The notes beneath the pieces were generated by a model. That model had not been told where the DNA came from. It saw only the letters and a list, made by a program, of their open reading frames with translations, and searched no databases. From JBBIMP01 sp037444305 (GTDB taxonomy: Bacteria > Acidobacteriota > UBA6911), in the NCBI GenBank assembly GCA_037444305.1, contig JBBIMP010000028.1:10498-74497 (forward strand): 64,000 nt of DNA. Direction: 5' to 3'. How positions within the stretch are numbered: position 1 is the first letter of the stretch; each line of letters starts with the position of its first letter. Positions 1 through 9,007 of the stretch are shown in pieces. A program made the position numbers and the translations under genes.

Positions 1-466
1 GGTGGCCCTGGAGGAACAGGGCGTGCAGCTCGTGCGGACCGCGGTCGGAGACCGGTACGTGCTGGAGGAAATGCTCCGGTCCGGCGCGATAGTCGGCGGC
101 GAGCAATCCGGCCACGTCATCCTGAAACGGCTCGCCTGCACCGGCGATGGCCTGCTGACCGCCCTGAAAGTCCTCGAGATCATGGCCGCGCGCAAATCCG
201 CACGATCCCAGCTCTGGAGCCCCCTGCGGCGCTACCCGCAGGTGCTGCTGAATGTGCCGGTAGGGGAAAAGAAACCTTTCTCCGAAATCCCCGGGCTGGT
301 CGAAGCCGAAGCCGAGTGCCGCCGGCTGCTGGGCGGGAAGGCCCGCATCATCCTGCGTTACTCGGGAACCGAAAAGCTCGCGCGGGTCATGGTTGAGGGC
401 GAAAGCCAAGACACCGTCACCCAGGCCGCGAACCGCCTGGCGGCGGTCTTTCAGAACGGCCTGTAA
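1..466 (+). CDS. glmM: Phosphoglucosamine mutase, C-terminal part (5' truncated by window edge)
   Basis: Interconverts glucosamine-6-phosphate and glucosamine-1-phosphate in the cytoplasm on the route to UDP-GlcNAc, peptidoglycan and LPS. About 154 residues are visible. The sugar-binding GEQSGH motif lies at visible residues 33-38 and the phosphate-binding loop RYSGTE at 119-124, both diagnostic for this branch of the phosphohexomutase family. The catalytic serine loop and metal site are upstream of the window, so intactness cannot be judged. It ends at a TAA about 225 bases before rfaE2. Confidence 0.93.
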   Translation, partial: VALEEQGVQLVRTAVGDRYVLEEMLRSGAIVGGEQSGHVILKRLACTGDGLLTALKVLEIMAARKSARSQLWSPLRRYPQVLLNVPVGEKKPFSEIPGLVEAEAECRRLLGGKARIILRYSGTEKLARVMVEGESQDTVTQAANRLAAVFQNGL

Positions 467-691
467 TCCGCACGAAAACGGGATCTGCGGAGCCCCGCCG
501 CATGCCCGGGAAAATGAACATCCCTCTCGGACCGTAGCCTGCAATGTCCTTGATCGCGTGGACAGGCGTGCCGTGGAATGGGCGCGATGCCGCGATCCGT
601 TTACGGCAGCAGGCTTGTGGGACGCGGAAGAACACGGGCAGGGCACCGGCTTGCCGGGTTCGGAGCCATCTGCTATCCTCCTGCCTCGGCC

Positions 692-1219
692 ATGGCAGAC
701 CAAAAAATCAAGACCCTCGAAGAAGTCGCAGCCATCCGTGAGACCCTGCGAAAACAGCGGCGGAAGCTGGTCTTCACAAACGGCTGCTTCGATCTCCTGC
801 ACGTCGGGCACGTGCGTTACCTCAACCAGGCCCGCAGCCTGGGCGACGCTCTCGTCGTCGCATTGAACAGCGACACCTCCGTGCGGAACCTCAAGGGCAG
901 GAGCCGGCCGGTCATTCCGGCAGGGGAGAGGGCCGAGATTCTGGCGGCTCTGGCCTGCGTCGACTACGTCTTCCTGTTCGATGACCCCACGCCCCGGCGG
1001 ATCATAGACATCCTCGTCCCGGACATCCTGGTGAAAGGGGCCGACTGGGAGATCTCGGAGATCGTGGGCCGGGAGACGGTGGAGAAGGCGGGCGGCGAGG
1101 TGCGCAATCTGCCGCTGAGTCCGGGCGCCTCCAGCTCCAGCATCATTCAGACGGTGCTCGAGCGCTTCGGCCGGCATGCCCGATCGGATTCCGGGGTGCC
1201 GCCGCACGAACAGCCTTGA
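692..1219 (+). CDS. rfaE2: D-glycero-beta-D-manno-heptose 1-phosphate adenylyltransferase (RfaE domain II)
   Basis: Transfers AMP to heptose-1-phosphate to give ADP-heptose for LPS inner core. The 175-residue protein starts at the ATG that begins MADQKIKTLEE; the frame is open further upstream but that extension has no family similarity I recognise. The cytidylyltransferase-type signature GCFDLLHVGH is at residues 31-40. The kinase domain of the bifunctional HldE is absent, so a separate HldA-type kinase should exist elsewhere. It lies between glmM and mfd, and its 3' end overlaps the longest possible mfd reading frame. This supports a diderm with heptose-containing LPS. Confidence 0.92.
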   Translation: MADQKIKTLEEVAAIRETLRKQRRKLVFTNGCFDLLHVGHVRYLNQARSLGDALVVALNSDTSVRNLKGRSRPVIPAGERAEILAALACVDYVFLFDDPTPRRIIDILVPDILVKGADWEISEIVGRETVEKAGGEVRNLPLSPGASSSSIIQTVLERFGRHARSDSGVPPHEQP

Positions 1220-1268
1220 GCATCCCCGTCTCGCGGCCGCACAAGAAGGGGAGCGATCGGTTCGTCCA

Positions 1269-4200
1269 GTGCAAGCAATCAAGCATCTCCTAACCCGAGC
1301 CCTGGAAAGCGACGCGCTGCAGCAGGTTGCCGGCCGCCTGCGGAGCGGGGAGCGCGCGCTTGCCGTCGCGGGCGTGTCCGGCGGCGCGCGCGCGCTCGTG
1401 CTGGCCCATGCGATTCTGGCCGAGGACCGCCCGGTGCTGGCTCTTGCTGCAGGAGCAGACGAGGCCCGGATCCTGGCTGACGACCTGGGGCTGTTCCTCG
1501 GGCTCCTCAGCCCAAACCCGCCCGCCGTCGTCTGCCTTCCCTCTTTCGAGGTGGATCCCTACCGGGGGCTTTCGCCGCATCCGGATATCCTGGCGTCGCG
1601 CGCCCACGCCCTGTGGCGCCTGCTCGAGGATAAGTCCGTGGTCTGCGTCGCCTCGATCCGGGCCGCAGCAGCCCGCCTTCCCGCTCGATCCCGCTTTCTC
1701 TCCCGCTGCCTGCAATTGCGGGAGGGGGGTGATTGCGGGCTGGAGGAGACACGGCGGCGCCTCCGGAACGCCGGCTACGTGGAGGATGATCCGGTAACGG
1801 AGCCGGGCGAGTTCTCCCTGCGCGGCGGCATCCTGGACGTCTTTCCTCCCCAAATGGAAAAGCCGGTTCGGGTCGAGTTTTTCGGGGACAGCGTCGAGTC
1901 GCTGCGCATTTTCGATCCCGAAAGCCAAAGATCCGTATCCCAGGTGAAGCGCGCCGAGATTATCCCCATGCGGGAGAACTGCCCCGATGAGAACACGCTC
2001 CGGCGCTGGGCGGAGGAGGCCGAATCCCGGTGGGGAGCGGGGCGGGAGTCTTTCCTCGAGGAGGAGATCGCACGGGCGCGCGAGGGTGAAACCTTCTCCG
2101 GATTCGAGTTTTTGCTGCCGCTGGCGGACCCGCTGACGGCGACCATTTTCGACTATGCCGCAGGGTGCCGGCTCGCCTGGTGCGACCGCGAAGTTCTCGA
2201 TCCGGCACTCGCCCGGTACCACGCGGAACTGTACGCGCGTTTTGTCGACCGGGTGGAAGCCGCCAAGCCTGCCATCGAACCCGGCCAGGTCTACCTGGCA
2301 CCCGAGGAGCTGGCTGCGGCGGCCGCCCCCTGCCCCTCCCTGGATGTCCAGGCGCTCGCACTGGAAGGAAACGCCGCGCAGATCTTCGTCTCGGCCCAGG
2401 GCGGCCGGAAGTACCATGGCAACATCAAGGAATTGGTCGCAGACCTCAGGCGCTTCAGGGAAGCGGGCCAGCAGGTTGCCATGATCTTCTCGAACCTTGG
2501 CCGGGCTGAGCGCGTCCGCGACATCCTGGGAGAGTACGGGATCCCCTGCCGGCTCTGCCACGAGCACACCGAAGCAGCAGATCTGCCGGCCGGCGGCGAG
2601 ATTCTTCTGGGACTGGGAGCCCTCCACTCCGGCTTCCTGCTGCCGGCGGCAGGGCTTCACATCATCGCAGGGCCGGACGTCTTTGACGAGATCGAGGTCA
2701 AGCCCGGACCGCTGCACAGGAAGAAAGCCGCCAGGAACCTATTCCTGTCGGATTTCAGGGACCTCAAGCCCGGCGATTACGTGGTCCACACCGACCACGG
2801 CATCGGGCTCTTCGAGAGCCTGAAAAACATCGACACCCCCGAGGGCCCAAAGGAATTCGTCGTACTGCGCTACCAGGACGAGGCCAGGCTTTACGTCCCT
2901 GTCGAGCGGCTCGACCTGATCCAGAAATACAGCGGCGCCGGCGGCGCTCACCCGGCGCTGGACAAGCTGGGCGGGACGAGCTGGAGCAGGACAAAGAGCC
3001 GGATCAGGCGCTCGATGCGGGACATGGCCGCCGAGCTCCTGAAGCTCTATGCCGCCCGCCAGACCGTGGAGGGCCACGCCTTTGCCGCCGACACGAACTG
3101 GCAGCGCGAATTCGAGGATGCCTTCGAATTCACGCCGACGCGGGACCAGGAGGATGCCATCGAAGCGACCAAACTGGATATGGAGGCGCCCCGGCCGATG
3201 GACCGCCTGTTGTGCGGCGATGTGGGCTACGGCAAGACGGAGGTCGCCATGCGCGCCGCCTTCAAGGCCGCCATGGACGGCAAGCAGGTGGCCTTGCTGG
3301 CCCCGACCACCGTGCTGGCATTTCAGCACTACCATACCTTCCGCAGGCGCTTCACGGCGTTTCCGCTCAGGATAGAGCTGCTCTCCCGTTTCCGCAGCCA
3401 GCGGGAACAGAAACAGGTGCTTGCGGCGCTCGAACTGGGTACCGTCGACATCGCCATCGGGACGCACCGGCTTCTATCCAAGGATGTTTCCTTCAGGGAT
3501 CTCGGCCTGGTGGTCGTGGACGAGGAGCAGCGCTTCGGCGTGACTCACAAGGAGCGTCTCAAGGCTCTGAAGACGAGGGTGGACGTGCTCACCCTGAGTG
3601 CCACGCCCATCCCGCGCACGCTCCACATGGCCATGCTCGGCCTGCGGGACATGTCGACGATAGAGACCCCGCCCAAGAACCGGCTGGCAATCCAGACCTC
3701 GGTGCTGCGGCACAGCCAGGACGCCATCCGGTCCGCCATCGAGTTGGAACTGGCCCGCAACGGCCAGGTCTACTACGTCCACAACCGGGTCGAGACGATT
3801 TACTCCGTGGCCGCCATGGTCCAGAAACTTGTGCCCGGAGCCAGGATCGGCGTGGCGCATGGGCAGATGCCGGAAGCCGCGCTGGAGAAGGTCATGATGC
3901 AGTTCGTGCAGGACGAGCTGGACATCCTGGTCGCGACCACCATCATCGAGAACGGGCTGGACATTCCCCGCGTCAACACCATCATCATCGACCGGGCGGA
4001 CCTGTACGGCATGTCCCAGCTCTACCAGTTGCGCGGGCGTGTCGGCCGCAGCGACCGTCGCGCCTACGCCTACCTGCTGATCCCCTCGGAAGAGGTGCTC
4101 TCCGATATCGCGCGCAAGCGCCTGGCGGCAATCCGCGAATTCAGCGATCTCGGAACCGGTTTCCGCGTGGCCGCTCTGGATCTCGAAATCCGCGGCGCGG

Positions 4201-4754
4201 GGAACCTCCTCGGCGGCGAGCAGCACGGGCACATCAATGCCATCGGATTCGATCTGTACTGCCGGCTGCTCGAGCAGGCGGTGGAGGAGCTGCGCGGCAC
4301 CCGGACCGAGGAGGAGGTTTGCCCGGCGATCAATCTGCGCCTCGACATCCGCATCCCGGACGAATACCTGCCCGACCAGGGTCAGCGGCTCCGCATGTAC
4401 AAGCGCATCTCCTCCGCAAGAGATGAGGCGGAGCTGGATGCCCTCCGGCAGGAGATGGTCGACCGGTTCGGCAGCTATCCCGAAGCCGTGGACAACCTCT
4501 TCCGCTACGCCGCGTTGCAGCAGAGGGCCCACGAGCTGCAGATCCAGGCCATCGAACGAAACCGGGACCAGGTGTTTTTCCGTTTCGTGGATCACTCCAG
4601 GGTCAGCCCCCAGAGGCTGCTCGGGCTGGCATCACGCAACCGCCAGGCCTCGCTCTCGCCGCAGGGCCTGCTGACCCTGGAAATCGGGCGCGTCCCCCCG
4701 GACATCCTCTTCGATTCGCTGCATTCAGTCCTCGACCAGATCCGCGAGGCTTAG
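1269..4754 (+). CDS. mfd: Transcription-repair coupling factor Mfd
   Basis: ATP-driven translocase that removes stalled RNA polymerase and recruits UvrA to lesions. I place the start at the GTG at 1269 (VQAIKHLLTRALE), giving 1161 residues, close to the usual family length. The ATG at 1176 would add 31 residues lying inside rfaE2. Order seen: UvrB-like N-terminal region, CarD-like RNA-polymerase interaction domain near residue 503 (VVHTDHGIGLFE), helicase Walker A GDVGYGKTE near 650, Walker B DEEQ near 751, motif VI region QLRGRVGRSDR, and the C-terminal TRCF domain. All core motifs look intact. The start codon is the only uncertain part. Confidence 0.95.
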   Translation: MQAIKHLLTRALESDALQQVAGRLRSGERALAVAGVSGGARALVLAHAILAEDRPVLALAAGADEARILADDLGLFLGLLSPNPPAVVCLPSFEVDPYRGLSPHPDILASRAHALWRLLEDKSVVCVASIRAAAARLPARSRFLSRCLQLREGGDCGLEETRRRLRNAGYVEDDPVTEPGEFSLRGGILDVFPPQMEKPVRVEFFGDSVESLRIFDPESQRSVSQVKRAEIIPMRENCPDENTLRRWAEEAESRWGAGRESFLEEEIARAREGETFSGFEFLLPLADPLTATIFDYAAGCRLAWCDREVLDPALARYHAELYARFVDRVEAAKPAIEPGQVYLAPEELAAAAAPCPSLDVQALALEGNAAQIFVSAQGGRKYHGNIKELVADLRRFREAGQQVAMIFSNLGRAERVRDILGEYGIPCRLCHEHTEAADLPAGGEILLGLGALHSGFLLPAAGLHIIAGPDVFDEIEVKPGPLHRKKAARNLFLSDFRDLKPGDYVVHTDHGIGLFESLKNIDTPEGPKEFVVLRYQDEARLYVPVERLDLIQKYSGAGGAHPALDKLGGTSWSRTKSRIRRSMRDMAAELLKLYAARQTVEGHAFAADTNWQREFEDAFEFTPTRDQEDAIEATKLDMEAPRPMDRLLCGDVGYGKTEVAMRAAFKAAMDGKQVALLAPTTVLAFQHYHTFRRRFTAFPLRIELLSRFRSQREQKQVLAALELGTVDIAIGTHRLLSKDVSFRDLGLVVVDEEQRFGVTHKERLKALKTRVDVLTLSATPIPRTLHMAMLGLRDMSTIETPPKNRLAIQTSVLRHSQDAIRSAIELELARNGQVYYVHNRVETIYSVAAMVQKLVPGARIGVAHGQMPEAALEKVMMQFVQDELDILVATTIIENGLDIPRVNTIIIDRADLYGMSQLYQLRGRVGRSDRRAYAYLLIPSEEVLSDIARKRLAAIREFSDLGTGFRVAALDLEIRGAGNLLGGEQHGHINAIGFDLYCRLLEQAVEELRGTRTEEEVCPAINLRLDIRIPDEYLPDQGQRLRMYKRISSARDEAELDALRQEMVDRFGSYPEAVDNLFRYAALQQRAHELQIQAIERNRDQVFFRFVDHSRVSPQRLLGLASRNRQASLSPQGLLTLEIGRVPPDILFDSLHSVLDQIREA

Positions 4755-4910
4755 CCGCTCATTGCCGTCTGCAGGAGCGTTTCCCGCGCCCGCACCGCAC
4801 CGCGCTTCAGGCCGCACGCGGCGGCGTTCTGCGGGAGTGTACAATTCACGCAGCTTCCGTTATCATTTCCGGTTGCCCGCCGGGACATTTGCGGCGGAGG
4901 GATGACACCG

Positions 4911-5882
4911 ATGCCTGCCGGATTCAAGGTGCTGGCGGCCCTCGCCATCGCGGCCGCACTGACCGCCTCGGCGGGCTGTGCCCTGACCGGCGGCGCCGGA
5001 AGAGATGGGGATTCCGCCGGCGACGATCGTGCGGTCCGAATAGGAGAGGTCGTCTACCGGCACGAGGACCTGGACCGGTTTTTCAGAATGCGGCTGCTCG
5101 ATTTTCGGGACGGCAGGGAGCCCGACACCGTCAAGTCGGCCTTGCTCGAGGCGTTCATCGAAGAAAAGCTGCTGCTCCACCGCGCGGACAGCCTGGGGAT
5201 CGCTCCCGACGAGTCCCGCCTGCAGTCCATGCTCGAAAGCACGGCCACGGAACGGCAGAGCGAGGCGGAGGATCCGGCAGCGGAGGAATCGTTGAGCCGC
5301 AACCTGGCGGAGAGCCTCAAGATCCAGCAGTACCTGCACGACAAACTGCTGAGAAACCTCGAGGTATCCGAGGAGGAATGCCTCGAGTATTACAACGGGA
5401 ACCTCTCCGATTTCGTCCGCAACGACATGGTCCACATCCGCGAGATCCTGGTGGACGACCCGGAGCAGGCGGAGAAGATCCAGGCCTCGCTGAAAGCGAA
5501 CCGCAACCAGAACTTCGCGGAGCTGGCACGCACTCATTCCAAAACCCCGAGCGCGCCGGAGGGCGGCGACCTGGGAAGATTCCAGCGCGGCGAGCTTCCC
5601 GACAAGTTCGAGAAAATCATCTTCCGCATGTCTCCCGGAACGGTGAGCAAGACCATCAGCACGGAGTACGGCTACCACATTTTCCTGCTGGAGGAGAAGG
5701 TGCTGGCCCACCAGCAGAAGTTCTTCGAGGTGAAGGACAGGATAAGGGACAGGCTGCTGCTCGAGCGCGAGAGGGCGCAGATCGAGCGGGACATCGCGGC
5801 GTTGACCAAGGAGATTCCGGTGGAGATTTACGCCGACGGACTGACTTTCCGTTACGTGGGAACGCGTTTCTCCACCAAGTGA
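4911..5882 (+). CDS. Parvulin-type peptidyl-prolyl isomerase, probable lipoprotein
   Basis: The protein has 323 residues. I choose the ATG at 4911 because GGAGGG ends nine bases upstream, whereas the ATG at 4902 sits almost on that ribosome site. The N-terminus is a short hydrophobic segment ending in ASAGC, with Cys23 as candidate lipidation site; the lipobox is imperfect because position -3 is Ser. A SurA/PpiD-like N-terminal helical region (roughly 45-170) precedes one PpiC rotamase domain (roughly 175-275; key stretches HIREILV and GGDLGRF). It probably acts in the periplasm as a chaperone or isomerase for exported proteins. The next parvulin gene starts 12 bases downstream, so the two form an operon. 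Confidence 0.85.
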   Translation: MPAGFKVLAALAIAAALTASAGCALTGGAGRDGDSAGDDRAVRIGEVVYRHEDLDRFFRMRLLDFRDGREPDTVKSALLEAFIEEKLLLHRADSLGIAPDESRLQSMLESTATERQSEAEDPAAEESLSRNLAESLKIQQYLHDKLLRNLEVSEEECLEYYNGNLSDFVRNDMVHIREILVDDPEQAEKIQASLKANRNQNFAELARTHSKTPSAPEGGDLGRFQRGELPDKFEKIIFRMSPGTVSKTISTEYGYHIFLLEEKVLAHQQKFFEVKDRIRDRLLLERERAQIERDIAALTKEIPVEIYADGLTFRYVGTRFSTK

Positions 5883-5894
5883 GGAAGCAAATCC

Positions 5895-6851
5895 ATGAAC
5901 CACTTACTCATCATGCCGCTCCTGTTTGCCCTGGCGCAGAGCACCGGAGCCAACGTCGTGGACCGCATTCTGGCCCAGGTGAACAATGACATCATCACGC
6001 TCTCGGACATGCGGCGCGAAATGGCCGATGTCCGCCGCGAACTGGAGGCTCGCTATACCGGCGACCAGCTCGAAGCCGAGGCCAGGAAAATGGAGAAAGA
6101 GGTCCTGGAGGAGCTGATCAACCAGAAGCTGCTCCTGCAGAAGGCCACCGAGTTGGGCTTCGGCGCCAACGTCGACCTCCAGGTGTCGGCCTACATCGAG
6201 AGCTTCCGCAAGAAGAACAACATCCGGGACATGCAGGAGTTCGAGATGGCCCTGCAGCAGCAGGGCATGACCCTGGCCGCCTACCGCGAGTACCTGCGCA
6301 AGCAGATCATCACCAGCGGCCTGGTGAACGAATTCGTCGGCAGCAGGATCACGCTTCTCCCCGAAGAGATCGAGCGGTTTTACAGGGACCACTCCGCCGA
6401 TTACGCCACCCCCGAGGAAGTCACCCTGAGCGAGATCGTCATCCCCGTAGAAGGAAGCGACGCGGAAGCGGCGGCGAAGGCCGGCGAAATCCACAAGCGC
6501 CTCTCCCAGGGAGAGCCGTTCGCCACGCTGGCCAGCCAGTTTTCCAAGGGGACGACGGCCGCCAAGGGGGGCGACATCGGCTCTTATGTCACGTCCAAAC
6601 TGAATCCGGAAATCGCCAAGGTCATCGCGCCGGTGAAGGCGGGGGAGGTTTCTGCCGTGACGAAGGCACGCGAGGGCTATGTGATCTACCGGGTGGATGC
6701 GCGCAAGGAGGCTTCCGTCCGACCGCTGGAAGCGGTGAGGGAGGACATCAGGAACCGGCTCTGGCAGCAGAAATTCCAGCCGGAATACGAGCGGTTCATG
6801 GCCCAGCTCAGGGAGGACGCCTACATCCAGATCTTCGAGGAAATACGCTAG
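5895..6851 (+). CDS. SurA-like periplasmic chaperone / peptidyl-prolyl isomerase
   Basis: The 318-residue protein has a short signal sequence (about residues 1-18). The region NVVDRILAQVNNDIITLSD is the classic SurA N-terminal start. A helical chaperone domain follows to about residue 165, then one PpiC domain (about 172-270, with GGDIGSY). E. coli SurA has two rotamase domains; this protein has one, so it is SurA-like rather than a strict equivalent. It is predicted to escort unfolded outer-membrane proteins. It starts 12 bases after the preceding parvulin gene, with AGGAAGC upstream of the ATG. Confidence 0.85.
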   Translation: MNHLLIMPLLFALAQSTGANVVDRILAQVNNDIITLSDMRREMADVRRELEARYTGDQLEAEARKMEKEVLEELINQKLLLQKATELGFGANVDLQVSAYIESFRKKNNIRDMQEFEMALQQQGMTLAAYREYLRKQIITSGLVNEFVGSRITLLPEEIERFYRDHSADYATPEEVTLSEIVIPVEGSDAEAAAKAGEIHKRLSQGEPFATLASQFSKGTTAAKGGDIGSYVTSKLNPEIAKVIAPVKAGEVSAVTKAREGYVIYRVDARKEASVRPLEAVREDIRNRLWQQKFQPEYERFMAQLREDAYIQIFEEIR

Positions 6852-6967
6852 CGGGAACGGGTGTCGGCCGGATGCCGGAACTGCTAACGGGCCGCCGGCG
6901 AGACCGCGCCGATAAGTATCCTGACGCTCTGCGCCCTTGTGCCAGACCGGGAAGGGAGACCAGCATA

Positions 6968-7729
6968 ATGCGCAAAATCACCGGCCTTATTGTGGTGCTG
7001 TTTGTCTGTGCGGCCGAGGCGCCGGCAAGCGACCGGAAAGCAGAGTTCCTCGGGGCCTACTGGATCCTGGACGTTGCCGGGTCGGTGCGGTCGGGCGCGG
7101 GCGCGCTGGACCTGGATTCCGACCTCGGCATCCGGGGCAGGAAGTGGATGATCCTGGCCAAGGGATACTACAAGCCCTCCCGCAAGCACAGGTTCCACTT
7201 CGAGTTCGTGCCCTACCGGCTGGTGGGCGCCAACCGCCTGCCCCGCACGGCCGGCTTCGCGGGCACAGCGTTCCAGGCCGGCGAAGCGCTGACCACCCGG
7301 GCAAACGTCAACTACTTCTTCGGCGGCTACCAGTACGACTTCGTGAACCGTGAAAGGGGACACTTCGGGGTTCTGGGCGGGCTGAGCTATTTTCACAGCA
7401 GGATCAGGCTCGAAAGCAGCCCCGTCGTCAGGGTCGCTTCCGACACCCGGTCGCTGCCCCTGCCTCTGGCCGGCGCCGGGTTCCGCGTGTATCCGCTGCG
7501 CGCCAGCAACCTGCTCAACATCAATGGCGACTTCAAGGGCATGAGCCTGGGTTCTTACGGCCACTATGCCCAGGGGTCGATCAACGCGGGGATCGGCATC
7601 GGGCGGCGGATCACGCTGCAGGTCGGCTATGCCCTGCTCGATCTCGACCTGCATGACAAGCCGGGAACCCGGGCGGTCGAACTGCGCTTCAAGGGGCCGA
7701 TTTTCTCCCTGCAGCTTGGGGACAAGTAG
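6968..7729 (+). CDS. Hypothetical exported protein, probable outer-membrane beta-barrel
   Basis: I do not recognise a named family. The start chosen is the ATG of MRKITGLIVVLFVC, preceded by GGGAGACC; it gives 253 residues with a signal peptide ending near APAS (about residues 1-20). The rest alternates polar and hydrophobic residues with many aromatic turns (YYKPSRKHRFHFEF, NYFFGGYQYDF) and ends in a strand-like FSLQLGDK, as in small 8- to 10-strand barrels. It follows the two periplasmic isomerase genes after about 115 bases, which would fit an outer-membrane client, but no functional link is shown. It is convergent with the permease gene at 7751. Confidence 0.6.
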   Translation: MRKITGLIVVLFVCAAEAPASDRKAEFLGAYWILDVAGSVRSGAGALDLDSDLGIRGRKWMILAKGYYKPSRKHRFHFEFVPYRLVGANRLPRTAGFAGTAFQAGEALTTRANVNYFFGGYQYDFVNRERGHFGVLGGLSYFHSRIRLESSPVVRVASDTRSLPLPLAGAGFRVYPLRASNLLNINGDFKGMSLGSYGHYAQGSINAGIGIGRRITLQVGYALLDLDLHDKPGTRAVELRFKGPIFSLQLGDK

Positions 7730-7750
7730 GATCCCCGCCGGTTTGCTCCG

Positions 7751-9007
7751 CTACTTGGCGTAGCACATGGCAATTGCAGGATCCAGCTTCGAAGCGCGGT
7801 TGGCCGGGTAGAGGCCGAAGAAAATCCCGATGCCCACCGAGAAGATCACCGCGAGAACCACGTAGAAAGGCGACAGGTTGCTCGGCAGCCCGGTCAGCGC
7901 GGACACCCCGCTGGCGCTGAGCCACCCGCCCAGGATGCCCAGCACGCCCCCGATCCCGGTCAGCGTTCCGGCCTCGATCAGGAACTGCCAGAGAATATCC
8001 ATGCGCGTCGCCCCCACCGCCTTGCGGATGCCTATCTCTCCGGTGCGCTCGGTCACCGAAACCAGCATCATGTTCATCACCCCGATGCCGCCGACGAGCA
8101 GGGCGATGGAGGATATGGCCGCCAGGACCGCGGCCACGGGCGCCGTGAGGCGGTCCAGGAACTCCACGGCGGCATCCGAGGAGGTGACGGCAAAGTCGTT
8201 GTCCTGGTTCGCCTTCAGCTTGCGCCGGACCCTCATGATGCGGATGACGTCATCCTTGGCGGCTTCCAGCGAGACGCCGTCCCTGAGGGCGCCCGCCACC
8301 CGCCGGTCGTCCATCCGCCGCCACATGTTCCCCATGTAGGTCGTGTAGGGAATGACGGCAAAATTCTCCGCCAGATTTCCGAACAGCGTCTTTCGCTCCA
8401 CGAAGGTTCCCACGACGGTGTAGGTGTCGTTTTCGATCAGGATCTGCTTGCCGATCGGATCCACGCTGGGAAACAGGTCGCGCCTCGGGCTGCGCCCCAG
8501 GACCACCACCTTGGCGCGGCGGGCCAACTCCTCTTCCGTGAACATCCTGCCCTCGTCCAGGTCCAGGCTCCAGATGTGAAACAGCGAGGGTTCCGAGCCG
8601 ATGATCGAGATCATACGGCTCTTTTCATTGCCGTAGCGCAGCGTGGAGGGCGGCCGGTTCCGCGGCTCCACCAGTAAGGACACGTGCTCCAGCGTCTTGC
8701 TCTCCTCCTTCACCGCCCTGGCGTCTTCCTCGGTGATGTCCTTGCGGCGGAGCACGGCTTCGTTCATGCCTCCCTGGACGAAGAAGTCATACTTCATGAG
8801 CACGACCACGGTTTTCTCGGAGGACCGGACATCCTGCTTGATCTTCTCCGTGAGACCCAGGAGGATCGACACCATTCCCATCAGCGCCGTGACGCCGATG
8901 GCCACGCCGAGGATGATCAGGCTGCTCCGCAGCTTGTGCGCGCGGATCACATCCAGCGCAATGAAGAAGTTCTCCTTGAGGAGGGCCGTCTGCCGTTCCT
9001 TATTCAT
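7751..9007 (-). CDS. MacB/FtsX-type ABC transporter permease
   Basis: The 418-residue protein has the MacB layout: one N-terminal membrane helix (about residues 27-48), a large extracytoplasmic domain, and three C-terminal helices (about 285-310, 335-360, 375-400). The conserved stretch SVTERTGEIGIRKAVGAT precedes the second C-terminal helix. MacB's own N-terminal ATPase domain is absent, so an ATPase must be supplied in trans. It overlaps the 3' end of the next permease gene by eight bases, so the two are translationally coupled and probably form a heterodimeric channel. The substrate is unknown; the family handles macrolides, peptides and lipoproteins. Confidence 0.88.
   Translation of the reverse strand: MNKERQTALLKENFFIALDVIRAHKLRSSLIILGVAIGVTALMGMVSILLGLTEKIKQDVRSSEKTVVVLMKYDFFVQGGMNEAVLRRKDITEEDARAVKEESKTLEHVSLLVEPRNRPPSTLRYGNEKSRMISIIGSEPSLFHIWSLDLDEGRMFTEEELARRAKVVVLGRSPRRDLFPSVDPIGKQILIENDTYTVVGTFVERKTLFGNLAENFAVIPYTTYMGNMWRRMDDRRVAGALRDGVSLEAAKDDVIRIMRVRRKLKANQDNDFAVTSSDAAVEFLDRLTAPVAAVLAAISSIALLVGGIGVMNMMLVSVTERTGEIGIRKAVGATRMDILWQFLIEAGTLTGIGGVLGILGGWLSASGVSALTGLPSNLSPFYVVLAVIFSVGIGIFFGLYPANRASKLDPAIAMCYAK

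Noticed and set aside
1290..2717. 475-codon minus-strand open frame
   Set aside because: Antisense to mfd, low-complexity composition, no recognisable domain.
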